A stretch of 64,000 nt of DNA, from assembly GCA_011526565.1 (NCBI GenBank), contig WYBL01000069.1:36754-100753 (forward strand), written 5' to 3'. Shown in pieces: positions 56,681 to 64,000 of this stretch. Positions within the stretch are counted from its first letter, which is position 1. Each line of letters starts with the position of its first letter. Source of the DNA: Acidobacteriota bacterium. Its GTDB lineage: Bacteria > Acidobacteriota > Vicinamibacteria > Fen-336. Below the pieces are notes generated by a model. The model was not told the origin of the DNA, did no database searches, and saw nothing but the letters and a program-made list of their open reading frames with translations. The position numbers and the translations under genes are program-made.

Positions 56681-58712
56681 GCCGCCGGTCCCGCGCCCGG
56701 GCCAGTGCCGCCTCGAGCCCGGCGCCCAGCGTGGATGCGAACTGCGCAGGCGACGCCTCGCGCTGCAGGCGTCGATCCGCGGCCTCGCGCACGGACTGCC
56801 ACAGGCCGCCCTCGGCGAGCAGCCGCGCGCAGGCTTCGGCGAAGCCCCCCGCGTCGTCGGCGACCAGCAACTCGCGCCCGGCCTCCCAGCCGAGCTGGCG
56901 GGCGAGCAGCGAGGTCGCGACGACCGGCAGCCCGTGGGCGACCGCGTGATGGACCTTGTGCGGGATGCCGGCCGCGAAGCGGGTCGGCGCCACGAACACG
57001 CGGGCGGCGGCGTAGACGGGCTCGAGGTCGGCTACCGGGCCCAGCCACTGCACTCCCGGCCGCGACAGGCGGGCCACCCGCGCGGAACGCATCAGGCCGG
57101 CCACCCGCAGTTGCGGCTGCCGATCGCAACGGCTGGCGAGAGCCGGCAGCACGTCCTGCACCAGCCAGGTCAGGGCGTCCGCGTTCGGGTCGTCGTCGCC
57201 GTGGACCGCGCCGACGAACAGCAGGCCATCGCGGCCGCCGAGCGGCGCCGTCTGCGCGGTCTGCAGCGCGTGGCCGAGGACCCGGACGTCGCCGTGCCCG
57301 CCCTCCACGAAACGGGCACGCTCGGCCTCCGAGACCGCGAACACGACGTCGGCCGCGCTCGCGAGCGCGACCTCCTGGCGGACGAGCGCCGCCTCTTCGC
57401 TGGCCGGGACCGCCTCTCCCCGCAGGCGCCGGCCCGCGACGTCGCGCAGCGCGAAGAGCGCTTCGGCGTCGTAGACGAGCGCCACGCCGTCGAGCAGCGT
57501 GGCGTCCGCGGCCAGCGCCGCCCGCAGTCGCAGCATGTTGTGGGGCCGGCTGACCAGGACGAGGTCGTGGTGCCCGCGGCGCTCCGCGAGGAACGGGCCG
57601 AGGCCGGCGACGCCCGGGTGCTTGACGACCTCCAGCGTGCGGGGCAGATCGGCGTAGACCTCGCTCCAGCCCTCCTCGGCAGGGGACAGCGGGAACAGCG
57701 TGGTCTCGTGACCCAGCGACAGGAGCGTCTCGAGCAGCCGCCGCGCGCGCGGGAAGCCGGCGCCCAGCGCGTCGTGGGGGACGCGATCGTCGAGCACCAG
57801 CACGCGCGCCCCGCCCTGCGCCCGCCCGCGTGTGCGAGCGGCCAGCACGCGCTCGACCGCGGGCGGCTGCTGTGCCGCCAGCTCGGCGGCGTGCTTGCGC
57901 ACGAAGAGCGCCCGGCGTTCGGCCTGCATCCGCACGGCGTGAGCCATCGACGGCGAGCTGGCGAACTCGTGGTGCAGCACGGTCGCGCGCGGCTCGTAGA
58001 CGACCCGCCGCCCGGTCCGCCACAGCCGCAGGCAGTAGTCGGCCTCTTCGTAGTAGGCCGGCGCGAAGTCCTCGTCGAAGCCGCCCAGCTCCTCGAACAG
58101 CGCGCGGGGGGTCAGCAGGAACGCGCCCGAGCAGTAGTCGACGTCGCGGCGGAACATGAACTCCGGGCGGTCCGGGGCCTGGCCGCGGCCGTAGCCGAGG
58201 CACGAGCCGTCGTTCCACACGATCGAGCCCGCCTCCTGCAGCGTGCCGTCGGGCAACACCAGGCGGCCGCCGACCGCGCCGACGTCGCGGCCGGACTCGA
58301 GCGTCTCGATCGCCGCTTCCAGGCTGCCCGGCAACAGCTCGGCGTCGTTGTTGAGCAGCAGCAGGTGCCGGCCCCGGCAGCGTCGGGCGGCCTGGTTCAC
58401 CGCACGCAGGAATCCGCGGTTCTCGCCGTTGACCACCACGCGCGCTCCGGCGATCCGCCGCAACAGCGCGGGCGTCTCGTCGGACGACGCGTTGTCGACG
58501 ATGACGACCTCGAGCGGGACCCGGCTCTCGGCCACCGAGCGCAGGCAGCGCAGGGTCAGCTCGGCCCGGTTGAAGAGCACGAGGATGACGCTGACGGCGG
58601 GCTCCGCGGCCTCGTCGACCGCGAGCCTCGATCCGGAGTCCAGGAAGGCGCGCAGCACCAGCCGTGCGCGCTCGGCGAGCTGCGCCTTGGGCCCGGTCTC
58701 GGGGGATTCCAT
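56670..58712 (-). CDS. Fusion of family 2 and family 4 glycosyltransferases
   Basis: 680 residues. The N-terminal GT2 domain (about 35-290) has VSVILVLFNRAELTLRCL, VVIVDNASSDET, the metal motif LLNNDAELL and YCSGAFLLTPRALFEELGGFDEDFAP. The C-terminal GT4-like domain (about 320-660) has the nucleotide-sugar segment VFVAPTRFAAGIPHKVHHAVAHGLPVVAT. It probably adds two sugars of a repeating unit. The ATG lacks a ribosome site; TAACAT lies 9 nt upstream and starts with the TAA stop of the Gfo/Idh gene. Confidence 0.9.
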   Translation of the reverse strand: MESPETGPKAQLAERARLVLRAFLDSGSRLAVDEAAEPAVSVILVLFNRAELTLRCLRSVAESRVPLEVVIVDNASSDETPALLRRIAGARVVVNGENRGFLRAVNQAARRCRGRHLLLLNNDAELLPGSLEAAIETLESGRDVGAVGGRLVLPDGTLQEAGSIVWNDGSCLGYGRGQAPDRPEFMFRRDVDYCSGAFLLTPRALFEELGGFDEDFAPAYYEEADYCLRLWRTGRRVVYEPRATVLHHEFASSPSMAHAVRMQAERRALFVRKHAAELAAQQPPAVERVLAARTRGRAQGGARVLVLDDRVPHDALGAGFPRARRLLETLLSLGHETTLFPLSPAEEGWSEVYADLPRTLEVVKHPGVAGLGPFLAERRGHHDLVLVSRPHNMLRLRAALAADATLLDGVALVYDAEALFALRDVAGRRLRGEAVPASEEAALVRQEVALASAADVVFAVSEAERARFVEGGHGDVRVLGHALQTAQTAPLGGRDGLLFVGAVHGDDDPNADALTWLVQDVLPALASRCDRQPQLRVAGLMRSARVARLSRPGVQWLGPVADLEPVYAAARVFVAPTRFAAGIPHKVHHAVAHGLPVVATSLLARQLGWEAGRELLVADDAGGFAEACARLLAEGGLWQSVREAADRRLQREASPAQFASTLGAGLEAALARARDRRHGH

Positions 58713-58721
58713 CGTCCGCCG

Positions 58722-58727
58722 ATGTTA
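58722..58727 (-). promoter_or_regulatory. Putative -10 (TAACAT) for leaderless GT2-GT4 mRNA
   Basis: TAACAT on the minus strand (58727 to 58722) lies 9 nt before ATG 58712; its TAA is the stop codon of the preceding gene. No Shine-Dalgarno is present. Confidence 0.4.
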
Positions 58728-59783
58728 CTCCGGCCGCCTCGGAGCGACCGGCGCGGCCGCCCCACCGCTTCGCAGCGACTGCTCGCCGGCGGCCAGCACC
58801 GCCACGACGTCGCGCGCGTGCCCGGGGCCCGTCAGCGGCGTCGCGCCCGTGCGCACGCAATCGAGGAAGTGGCGCACCTCGACCCGCAGCGGCTCCTCGC
58901 CGGCGACCCGCGGGATCACCACGTCGCCCGCACGGTGGAGCAGGTGCCAGCCGCCGGGCCGGTCGTAGTCCATGCGTTCGCCCGCGCGCGGCACGCGGTC
59001 GACGCCCTTGTCCGCGATCGTCACTCGGGCTTCCGCCATGTCGTCGTAGACGGCCATCTTGCGGCTGCCGACCAGGGTCACGCGGCGGACCTTGCCGGGG
59101 TCGAGCCAGCTCGCGTGGACGTGGGCCGTGAGCCCGCCTGGCCAGCGCAGCAGGCCGAAGACCACGTCCTCGATGCCGGGCTGGATCCGGCAGGCCCCGT
59201 GCAGGGCGACGGACTCGGGGAGCTCGCCGCCCAGCAGGTACAGCAGGATGCTGACGTCGTGAGGGGCCAGGTTCCACCAGGCGTTGACGTCCGTGCGAGC
59301 CTGGCCCAGGTTGAGGCGCTGGGTGTAGGCGTAGAGCAGGTCGCCCAGCTCGCCGGCCGCCACCAGCTCGCGCACGAAGCGCACCGCGGCGTTGTAGAGG
59401 AACGTGTGCCCAGCCATCAGCACCAGGGCGCGCTCCGCGGCCAGCGCACCGAGTTCCTCTGCGTGGTCCAGTTCCAGTGCCAGGGGTTTCTCGACCAGCA
59501 CGTGCTTCCCCGCCAGCAGCGCCGCGCGGGTCAGTGCGTGGTGGGTGTCGGCCGGCGTCGCGACGACGACCGCTGCGATCTCGGGGTCGTCCAGGGCCGC
59601 CGCCGCCTGGTCGGCGAGGTCGACGCCGGAGAACGCCTCGGCGACGTAGGCCCGCCGCTCCGCGCGGGGTTCGCAGACCAGCTTCACGTGGCAGTCGGGC
59701 TGGGCGCGGAGGTTGCGGAGCAGGTTCGGTCCCCAGTACCCGCAGCCGAGCTGGGCGACCACGATCGGGCCCGGCTTCACCAC
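58725..59783 (-). CDS. Gfo/Idh/MocA-family sugar-nucleotide oxidoreductase
   Basis: 352 residues. The Rossmann motif is VVAQLGCGYWGPNLLRNL; EKPLAL carries the catalytic Lys and AWWNLAPHDVSILLYLLGG is the conserved His-containing helix of the WbpB/WlbA group that oxidises UDP-sugars at C3. It would supply a 3-keto sugar for a DegT aminotransferase. GTG 59783 or GTG 59780; the latter gives a GTGA overlap with the membrane glycosyltransferase stop. Confidence 0.88.
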   Translation of the reverse strand: MVKPGPIVVAQLGCGYWGPNLLRNLRAQPDCHVKLVCEPRAERRAYVAEAFSGVDLADQAAAALDDPEIAAVVVATPADTHHALTRAALLAGKHVLVEKPLALELDHAEELGALAAERALVLMAGHTFLYNAAVRFVRELVAAGELGDLLYAYTQRLNLGQARTDVNAWWNLAPHDVSILLYLLGGELPESVALHGACRIQPGIEDVVFGLLRWPGGLTAHVHASWLDPGKVRRVTLVGSRKMAVYDDMAEARVTIADKGVDRVPRAGERMDYDRPGGWHLLHRAGDVVIPRVAGEEPLRVEVRHFLDCVRTGATPLTGPGHARDVVAVLAAGEQSLRSGGAAAPVAPRRPE

Positions 59784-61429
59784 GGGTCACCGGAGGGGCG
59801 TGGCGAGGCGCCGACCGTATAGGCCCGTGCCCGCTCCAGAGGCGCGTCCGAGAGCGCGAAGGGCAGCAGGCCGTGGAAGTTCGAGTAGAAGCCCGCCCGC
59901 GCCTCGAAGCTCATGACCTTGAGGGGGAAGCGAGTGCGGGGGGCGATGTCCGCGGCCAGCCGCAGGCGGGCGGCGAGCTCGTCGGCGAGCGGCGCGGGAC
60001 ACGGCACCTCCGGGATCACGATCAGGTCGCCCGGGGCGATGCCGGAACCGTCCGCCGCGAGGGGCCGGAATCCGGCGCGCTCCATGTAGTGGCGGAAGCC
60101 CCACTCGCCGGTGAACCAGCGGCCGCCGCCGCGCGGGCGCAGCGCCGCGGCCTGCAGCGCGACCTCGCGCTGGGCCTGCGCGAAACGGTAGTCGGCCGCG
60201 GCCACCGCAGCGGCGAGCAGCAGCGTCGCGCCGGCGGCGAGCCATGCGTCGCGCGCGAGCCCAGGCGCCGGCTGCCGGCGCTCGAGCCCGCGCAGCGTGA
60301 CCAGCACCACGAATGGAAGCGCGACGAGCAGGCTGCGGGCGGACGCGAACAGGTTGAGCGCGACCTGGGAGACGAGCGGCACCACTGCCATCAGCAGCAG
60401 GAAGGCGTCGTCGCGGCCCGCCTCGCGGTCGAGGCCGCGCCGGGCAGCGGCCAGGGAAAGGAGGGCGGCGGCACCGCAGGCGAAGAAGGCGGCGAAGGCC
60501 ACCCGCTGTGCCGGCGTGTACTCGCCGGTCCACGCCAGTGTCGCGACCGCCGTGAGAGCCGCAACCAGGCCGAAGCCGCGGGCCCCGGCGCCGAGCCGGC
60601 GCGCGACCAGCAGCCACAGCGGCCCCAGGACCGTCGTGCCCCCGAGCAGCGCCACGTAGGCGACCGCGTCGAAGGCCAGGCGGCGGCCGTCGAGCGGGAT
60701 CCACGACCCGGCGTCGAGCGGGTGGGCGACGCCCAGCGTGCGCCACGTCCACAGGCTCCAGGCTGCGAACAGCAGCGGCGTCGGCAGCAGCGCGGCGAGC
60801 AGCGGGCGCAGCGGCCGCCCGCGCAGCCACGGGTACGCGAGCAGCAGCGGCGCCAGCAGCAGTCCGCGGTACTGCACGAAGGTCGCGAGAGCGGCGAACG
60901 CCCCGCACGCCAGGCGGGCGCCAGCGGCGCCGCCGTCGGTCGCGCGCACGCCGGCCGCGACGGCCGCGAGCCACAGCGCCAGGAACGGGACGTCCGTCAT
61001 CAGCCCGTGCGACATCACCAGGAAGGCCGGCGTCGACAGCACCAGTGCGGTGGCGGCCAGCGGCAGCGACGTGAAGCGGCGCGCGAGATCGTGCAGCGCC
61101 ACCGCTGCGCCGATGGGGAACAGCCAGTAGGCGAGGTGCAGCGCGCGCTCGCGCTCGCCGCCGGCGAGCGCGATGACGGCGGCCTGGAAGTAGGACAACA
61201 GCGGCGGGTGCTGGATGAAGTGGTACAACGGCCCGCGCTCGCCGATGAAGGTGCCCTCGCCGCCGAGCGGGTCCGCGGGATCGGCCAGGATCCGGCGCGC
61301 GCTCCACAGGTACACGTCGTCGTCGATGTGGATCGGCCGGTCGAGACCGGCGGCCAGCGCCGCCAGCAGCGCGATGGCTCCCAGCAGCAGTGGTGCCCCG
61401 CCCCGCCCCGCCGTCGACTGAGCGTTCAT
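59777..61429 (-). CDS. GT-C membrane glycosyltransferase (GT39/ArnT-like)
   Basis: 550 residues with about ten hydrophobic segments in the first 430. The first periplasmic loop has IDDDVYLWSARRIL, with the acidic cluster typical of the GT39/PMT superfamily, and HFIQHPPLLSYFQ resembles the second conserved loop. A soluble C-terminal part of about 120 residues follows. It would transfer a sugar from a polyprenyl-phosphate carrier. First gene of the polysaccharide operon; TACGAT lies 11 nt before the ATG. Confidence 0.88.
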   Translation of the reverse strand: MNAQSTAGRGGAPLLLGAIALLAALAAGLDRPIHIDDDVYLWSARRILADPADPLGGEGTFIGERGPLYHFIQHPPLLSYFQAAVIALAGGERERALHLAYWLFPIGAAVALHDLARRFTSLPLAATALVLSTPAFLVMSHGLMTDVPFLALWLAAVAAGVRATDGGAAGARLACGAFAALATFVQYRGLLLAPLLLAYPWLRGRPLRPLLAALLPTPLLFAAWSLWTWRTLGVAHPLDAGSWIPLDGRRLAFDAVAYVALLGGTTVLGPLWLLVARRLGAGARGFGLVAALTAVATLAWTGEYTPAQRVAFAAFFACGAAALLSLAAARRGLDREAGRDDAFLLLMAVVPLVSQVALNLFASARSLLVALPFVVLVTLRGLERRQPAPGLARDAWLAAGATLLLAAAVAAADYRFAQAQREVALQAAALRPRGGGRWFTGEWGFRHYMERAGFRPLAADGSGIAPGDLIVIPEVPCPAPLADELAARLRLAADIAPRTRFPLKVMSFEARAGFYSNFHGLLPFALSDAPLERARAYTVGASPRPSGDPW

Positions 61430-61434
61430 CTCGC

Positions 61435-61451
61435 GCGTGTATCGTACACGC
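61435..61451. promoter_or_regulatory. Palindromic bidirectional promoter element
   Basis: GCGTGTA and TACACGC flank a 3-nt centre (61435-61451) in the 23-bp gap between divergent genes. The plus strand reads TATCGT, ending 7 nt before GTG 61453; the minus strand reads TACGAT, ending 11 nt before ATG 61429. The layout repeats that of the 14091-14102 site. Confidence 0.45.
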
Positions 61452-61452
61452 C

Positions 61453-63705
61453 GTGGAAGGCCCGGCGCGCCGCGACGAAACGGCCGTGTTCCAGCTCACG
61501 CGGGCGGACGCGGCGGCTGTGGCGGGCCTCGCACTCGCCGTCCTGGCCTGCTTCTGGCCCTTCGCGACACTGCGCCAGGTGTTCTACCAGGTCGACCTGG
61601 CGTTCATGGACCACCCCCTGCGCGCCCACGCCTTCGAGCACCTGCGCCGCGGCGAGATCCCGTTCTGGTGCTCGCACCTGCTCGCGGGCTTTCCGCTCTT
61701 CGCCGAAGGCCAGGCCGCGCTGCTCCACCCGGTCTCCTGGCTCTACCTCGCGCTGCCGCGCGAGGCCGCGCTCAACGCGACGATCCTGTTCCACCAGGTG
61801 ACCCTCGCGCTCGGGGCCTATCTCTTCCTGCGCCAGCGGAGCGGCCGCGTGCCGGCGGCGCTGGGAGCCGCGACCGCCACGTTCTCGAGCTTCACGCTGG
61901 TGATGCACGTGTTGCCCGGCTTCCTCGCGGTGATCGCGGCGACGCCGTGGCTGCTGCTTTGCGGCGAGCGCTTTCTCGCCTGCGGGCAGCCGCGCTGGCT
62001 GGCCGCCGCGGCGGGCGTGGTCGCCACCATCCACTTCGCCGGCGACCCGCTCGGGACCTGGCTCGTGGCGCTGCTCTACGCCGCCTGCATGCTCGCCGGA
62101 AGCTCGTCGGGGTGGCACCGGAGGCTGCTCGCGCTGCTGGTCCCGCTGCTGCTCGGCAGCCTGCTCGCCGCCGTCCAGCTCGCGCCGACGGCTTCGTTCC
62201 TGGCCGAGAGCACGCGGGCGGATCCAGGTCGGGCGGCGGCTCCGCGCGAGCACTTCCTGCCCGCGTCGCTCGCGCTGACCGCGTGGTCGCCCCGCTTCCA
62301 CGGCGAGCGGTTCTCGACTTACCGCGGCCCTCAGCCGCCGGTGTGGGAGGAGGGCCTGCTGTTCTTCACCGGTTTCGCCACGCTGCTGCTGGTCCCGCTC
62401 GGCCTGTCTCGCGATCGCGCCAGCGCGCTGTGGAGCGCCGTCGCGCTGCTGGCCGTCGCGACCAGTTCGCGCGAGCTCCACGCGGTGGCGGGTTGGCTGT
62501 GGGGCTGGCCGCCGTTCGCCTTCTTCCGCTGGCCCGGCCACGCGCTGCTCTGGTTCGTGCTGGCCGCGGCCGTGCTCGCCGCGCGGGGGCTGGAGCGGGT
62601 GCTGAGCGGCCAACCGCTCGGCCGCGGTCGGCTGGCCGCCGCTGGTGCGATCGTCGGGTTCGGCCTCGCCGCGATCGCGTTCACGCCGGGCGCGGACGCG
62701 GGGCTGGCGGGCACCCGGCGCGAGGACGCGCTGGCGCTGGCTCTGGCGGGCCTCGTGGGCGGGGCCGCGGTCGCGGCCCGCCATCGCCTGGGGCGCCCCG
62801 CCACGGCCGCCGTCTTCTTCGCGATCCTGGCCGGCGGAGTCGCCCTCGGGCCGCGGCCCGAGGGCCTGGCGGCCGACGCCTACACGAGGGCCGAAGCCGA
62901 GATCGCGCGCCTGGCCCCGGGGCTCGGGGCCGAAGGGCGGCTGCTCCCGCTGCAGGTCTGGGACGCGCCGTCGCGTCCTCAGGACGCCGAGAGCTTCCTC
63001 CGCGTCGCTCGCGCCGTGCCCCCGAACCTCCACCTGCTCGCCGGGCTCGCGGCGACGGCCCAGTTCGACCTGCGCCACACGGCCACGCTGTGGCGCTCGC
63101 GCGCCGCGCTCGCAGATCCGGGGCCGCGGGTGCTGGACCTGCTCGGCGTAGAGCGGGTGGTGGGGCCTGCCGACGGCGTCGCGCCGGACTGGCTCGCCGC
63201 GTCCTACGAAGCGTGCGTCAGCGGCCCTCCGGTCGTGTGGTGCCGCCGGGCGCCGGCGCCGCGGGCGTTCCTCGCGCGCGAGTGGGTCGTGGCCAGCGCC
63301 GAAGGGGCGCTCGCGCGGCTCACCCGGGGCGACCAGCAGGACCCACGGTCGCGGGTGACGCTCGAGTCCGCGCCGCGCTGGCCGCCGTCGCGCGACGCGG
63401 CGCGCGAGGACCGGGCCGAAATCGTCGTGCGCGACGGCCGCAGCGTCACCATCGACGTGTCGGCCCGCGAGCCGGCGCTGCTGGTGCTGGCCGAGGCCTG
63501 GGCGGGGGGCTGGCGCGCCCGGATCGGCGCGGACGAGGCGCCGGTCCTGGTCGCGCACGGGTTCCTGCGCGCCGTCGCGGTCCCCGCCGGGCGCCACCGG
63601 GTCGAGTGGCGCTACCAGCCGCCGGGGCTGTCAGCGGGGCTCTGGGCGTCGGTGCTGGCGGCGGCGGGCTGGGCCTGGATCGCCTCGCGCGCCAGCACCT
63701 GGTAG
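61453..63705 (+). CDS. YfhO-like membrane protein (paralogue 6)
   Basis: 750 residues, polytopic. First loop VFYQVDLAFMDHPLRAHAF...IPFWCSHLLAGFPLF is the most diverged of the set (Asp kept, Arg lost); the C-terminus has AWAGGWRARIGADEA, FLRAVAVPAGRHRVEWRY and a last helix. GTG 61453 is set by the -10 element just upstream. The 3' end overlaps the convergent partial gene by 94 nt, a large overlap that leaves the end of one of the two genes uncertain. Confidence 0.85.
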   Translation: MEGPARRDETAVFQLTRADAAAVAGLALAVLACFWPFATLRQVFYQVDLAFMDHPLRAHAFEHLRRGEIPFWCSHLLAGFPLFAEGQAALLHPVSWLYLALPREAALNATILFHQVTLALGAYLFLRQRSGRVPAALGAATATFSSFTLVMHVLPGFLAVIAATPWLLLCGERFLACGQPRWLAAAAGVVATIHFAGDPLGTWLVALLYAACMLAGSSSGWHRRLLALLVPLLLGSLLAAVQLAPTASFLAESTRADPGRAAAPREHFLPASLALTAWSPRFHGERFSTYRGPQPPVWEEGLLFFTGFATLLLVPLGLSRDRASALWSAVALLAVATSSRELHAVAGWLWGWPPFAFFRWPGHALLWFVLAAAVLAARGLERVLSGQPLGRGRLAAAGAIVGFGLAAIAFTPGADAGLAGTRREDALALALAGLVGGAAVAARHRLGRPATAAVFFAILAGGVALGPRPEGLAADAYTRAEAEIARLAPGLGAEGRLLPLQVWDAPSRPQDAESFLRVARAVPPNLHLLAGLAATAQFDLRHTATLWRSRAALADPGPRVLDLLGVERVVGPADGVAPDWLAASYEACVSGPPVVWCRRAPAPRAFLAREWVVASAEGALARLTRGDQQDPRSRVTLESAPRWPPSRDAAREDRAEIVVRDGRSVTIDVSAREPALLVLAEAWAGGWRARIGADEAPVLVAHGFLRAVAVPAGRHRVEWRYQPPGLSAGLWASVLAAAGWAWIASRASTW

Positions 63706-64000
63706 ACCCGCGCGCCTCCGTTCGCGAAGGCCAGGTGCAGCCCCGGCATGCGATCGAGCCGGCGCTCGAGACCCGCGTCGCCCAGCCGCCGCAACTCGCC
63801 GTCGTACAGCAGCCACGCCACCCGCTCGTTGCGCAGCGCCTGCAGCAGCGCCTCGGCGTGGCGCAGTCCGCTCGGCGCCGCCAGGCTCCGGACCAGCGCG
63901 GCTTTCCGCGGGTAGTCGGCCGTCGGCGCCTGGTAGTCGGCCGTGAACATGCGGGTGCCCGCAACGAGCGCGACGAACGGCGAGATCGCCGGCGCGGCCA
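63612..64000 (-). CDS. C-terminal part of a membrane protein, possibly GT-C type (partial)
   Basis: The minus-strand frame is open from the right window edge to TGA 63612-63614. The 129 visible residues begin in a hydrophobic stretch (AISPFVALVAGTRM), then AALLQALRNERVAWLLYDGELRR and ends GGARVYQVLARE plus a low-complexity tail. The segment asking which residue value is a soluble C-terminal part like those of GT-C proteins nearby. The overlap with the YfhO-like gene lowers confidence in the last 30 codons. Confidence 0.6.
   Translation of the reverse strand, partial: AAPAISPFVALVAGTRMFTADYQAPTADYPRKAALVRSLAAPSGLRHAEALLQALRNERVAWLLYDGELRRLGDAGLERRLDRMPGLHLAFANGGARVYQVLAREAIQAQPAAASTDAQSPADSPGGW

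Overview
The window is very GC-rich, almost wholly coding, and encodes a diderm (Gram-negative) bacterium: it carries a complete set of KDO-CMP synthesis genes for lipopolysaccharide and a type IV pilus (T4P) locus. The major pilins (short leader, then FTLIELLIVVAIIGIIAAIAIPSLLRAR-type helix, then a NES..GDSR..GS motif) look like those of Acidobacteriota. The order pilB-pilT-pilC-pilS-pilR-pilA-ABC transporter-pilD resembles the Myxococcus pil cluster. I infer Acidobacteriota or a neighbouring deep-branching phylum, with moderate confidence. Both window ends cut through genes.

Layout. 1-4435 (+): end of a helical/TPR-like protein, a roadblock/LC7 protein, then accB-accC-folD-coaE. 4443-11726 (-): lapB-kdsC-kdsD-membrane protein-kdsA-pyrG-kdsB, a KDO/LPS operon. 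11763-16354: two divergent YfhO-like membrane proteins sharing a 29-bp spacer. 16404-31161 (+): pilB, pilT, pilC, pilS, a YfhO-like gene, pilR, a sigma-54 promoter with an upstream 13-bp dyad, three tandem pilin genes, an ABC transporter with a third protein (like Myxococcus PilG/H/I), and a Tat-exported thioredoxin-like protein. 31130-36806 (-): GDP-fucose synthase, a methyltransferase-glycosyltransferase fusion, a methyltransferase and another YfhO-like gene. 36865-39650 (+): a DegT aminotransferase and a membrane-TPR protein. 39698-49049 (+): pilD, an orphan sensor kinase, four minor-pilin genes (FimT/GspH, PilV, PilW, PilX types) and pilY1. 49090-51084 (-): a sulfatase-superfamily lipoprotein broken by one in-frame TGA. 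51083-53818 (+): a fifth YfhO-like gene. 53815-61429 (-): GT-C membrane glycosyltransferase, Gfo/Idh oxidoreductase, GT2-GT4 fusion, ABC exporter permease with a coiled-coil head, ABC ATPase and a GT2 protein, i.e. a surface-polysaccharide export operon. 61453-63705 (+): a sixth YfhO-like gene; then the end of one more membrane-protein-like gene off the right edge.

Themes. (1) Six YfhO-like proteins of about 750-910 residues occur in 52 kb, one translationally coupled between pilS and pilR. Together with the GT-C, GT2 and sugar-nucleotide genes this suggests that pilus and surface-glycan assembly are linked, possibly by glycosylation of pilins; this is inference. (2) Major pilin expression is very probably PilR/sigma-54 driven, and a second -24/-12-like site precedes the minor-pilin operon. 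(3) Many genes without a Shine-Dalgarno sequence have a TGCTAGCAT-like -10 box 6-11 nt before the start codon, suggesting leaderless mRNAs. In several cases the TAG or TAA of that box is also the stop codon of the upstream gene. No rRNA, tRNA, CRISPR, IS element or prophage gene was seen, and no gene-free stretch exceeds 300 bp.
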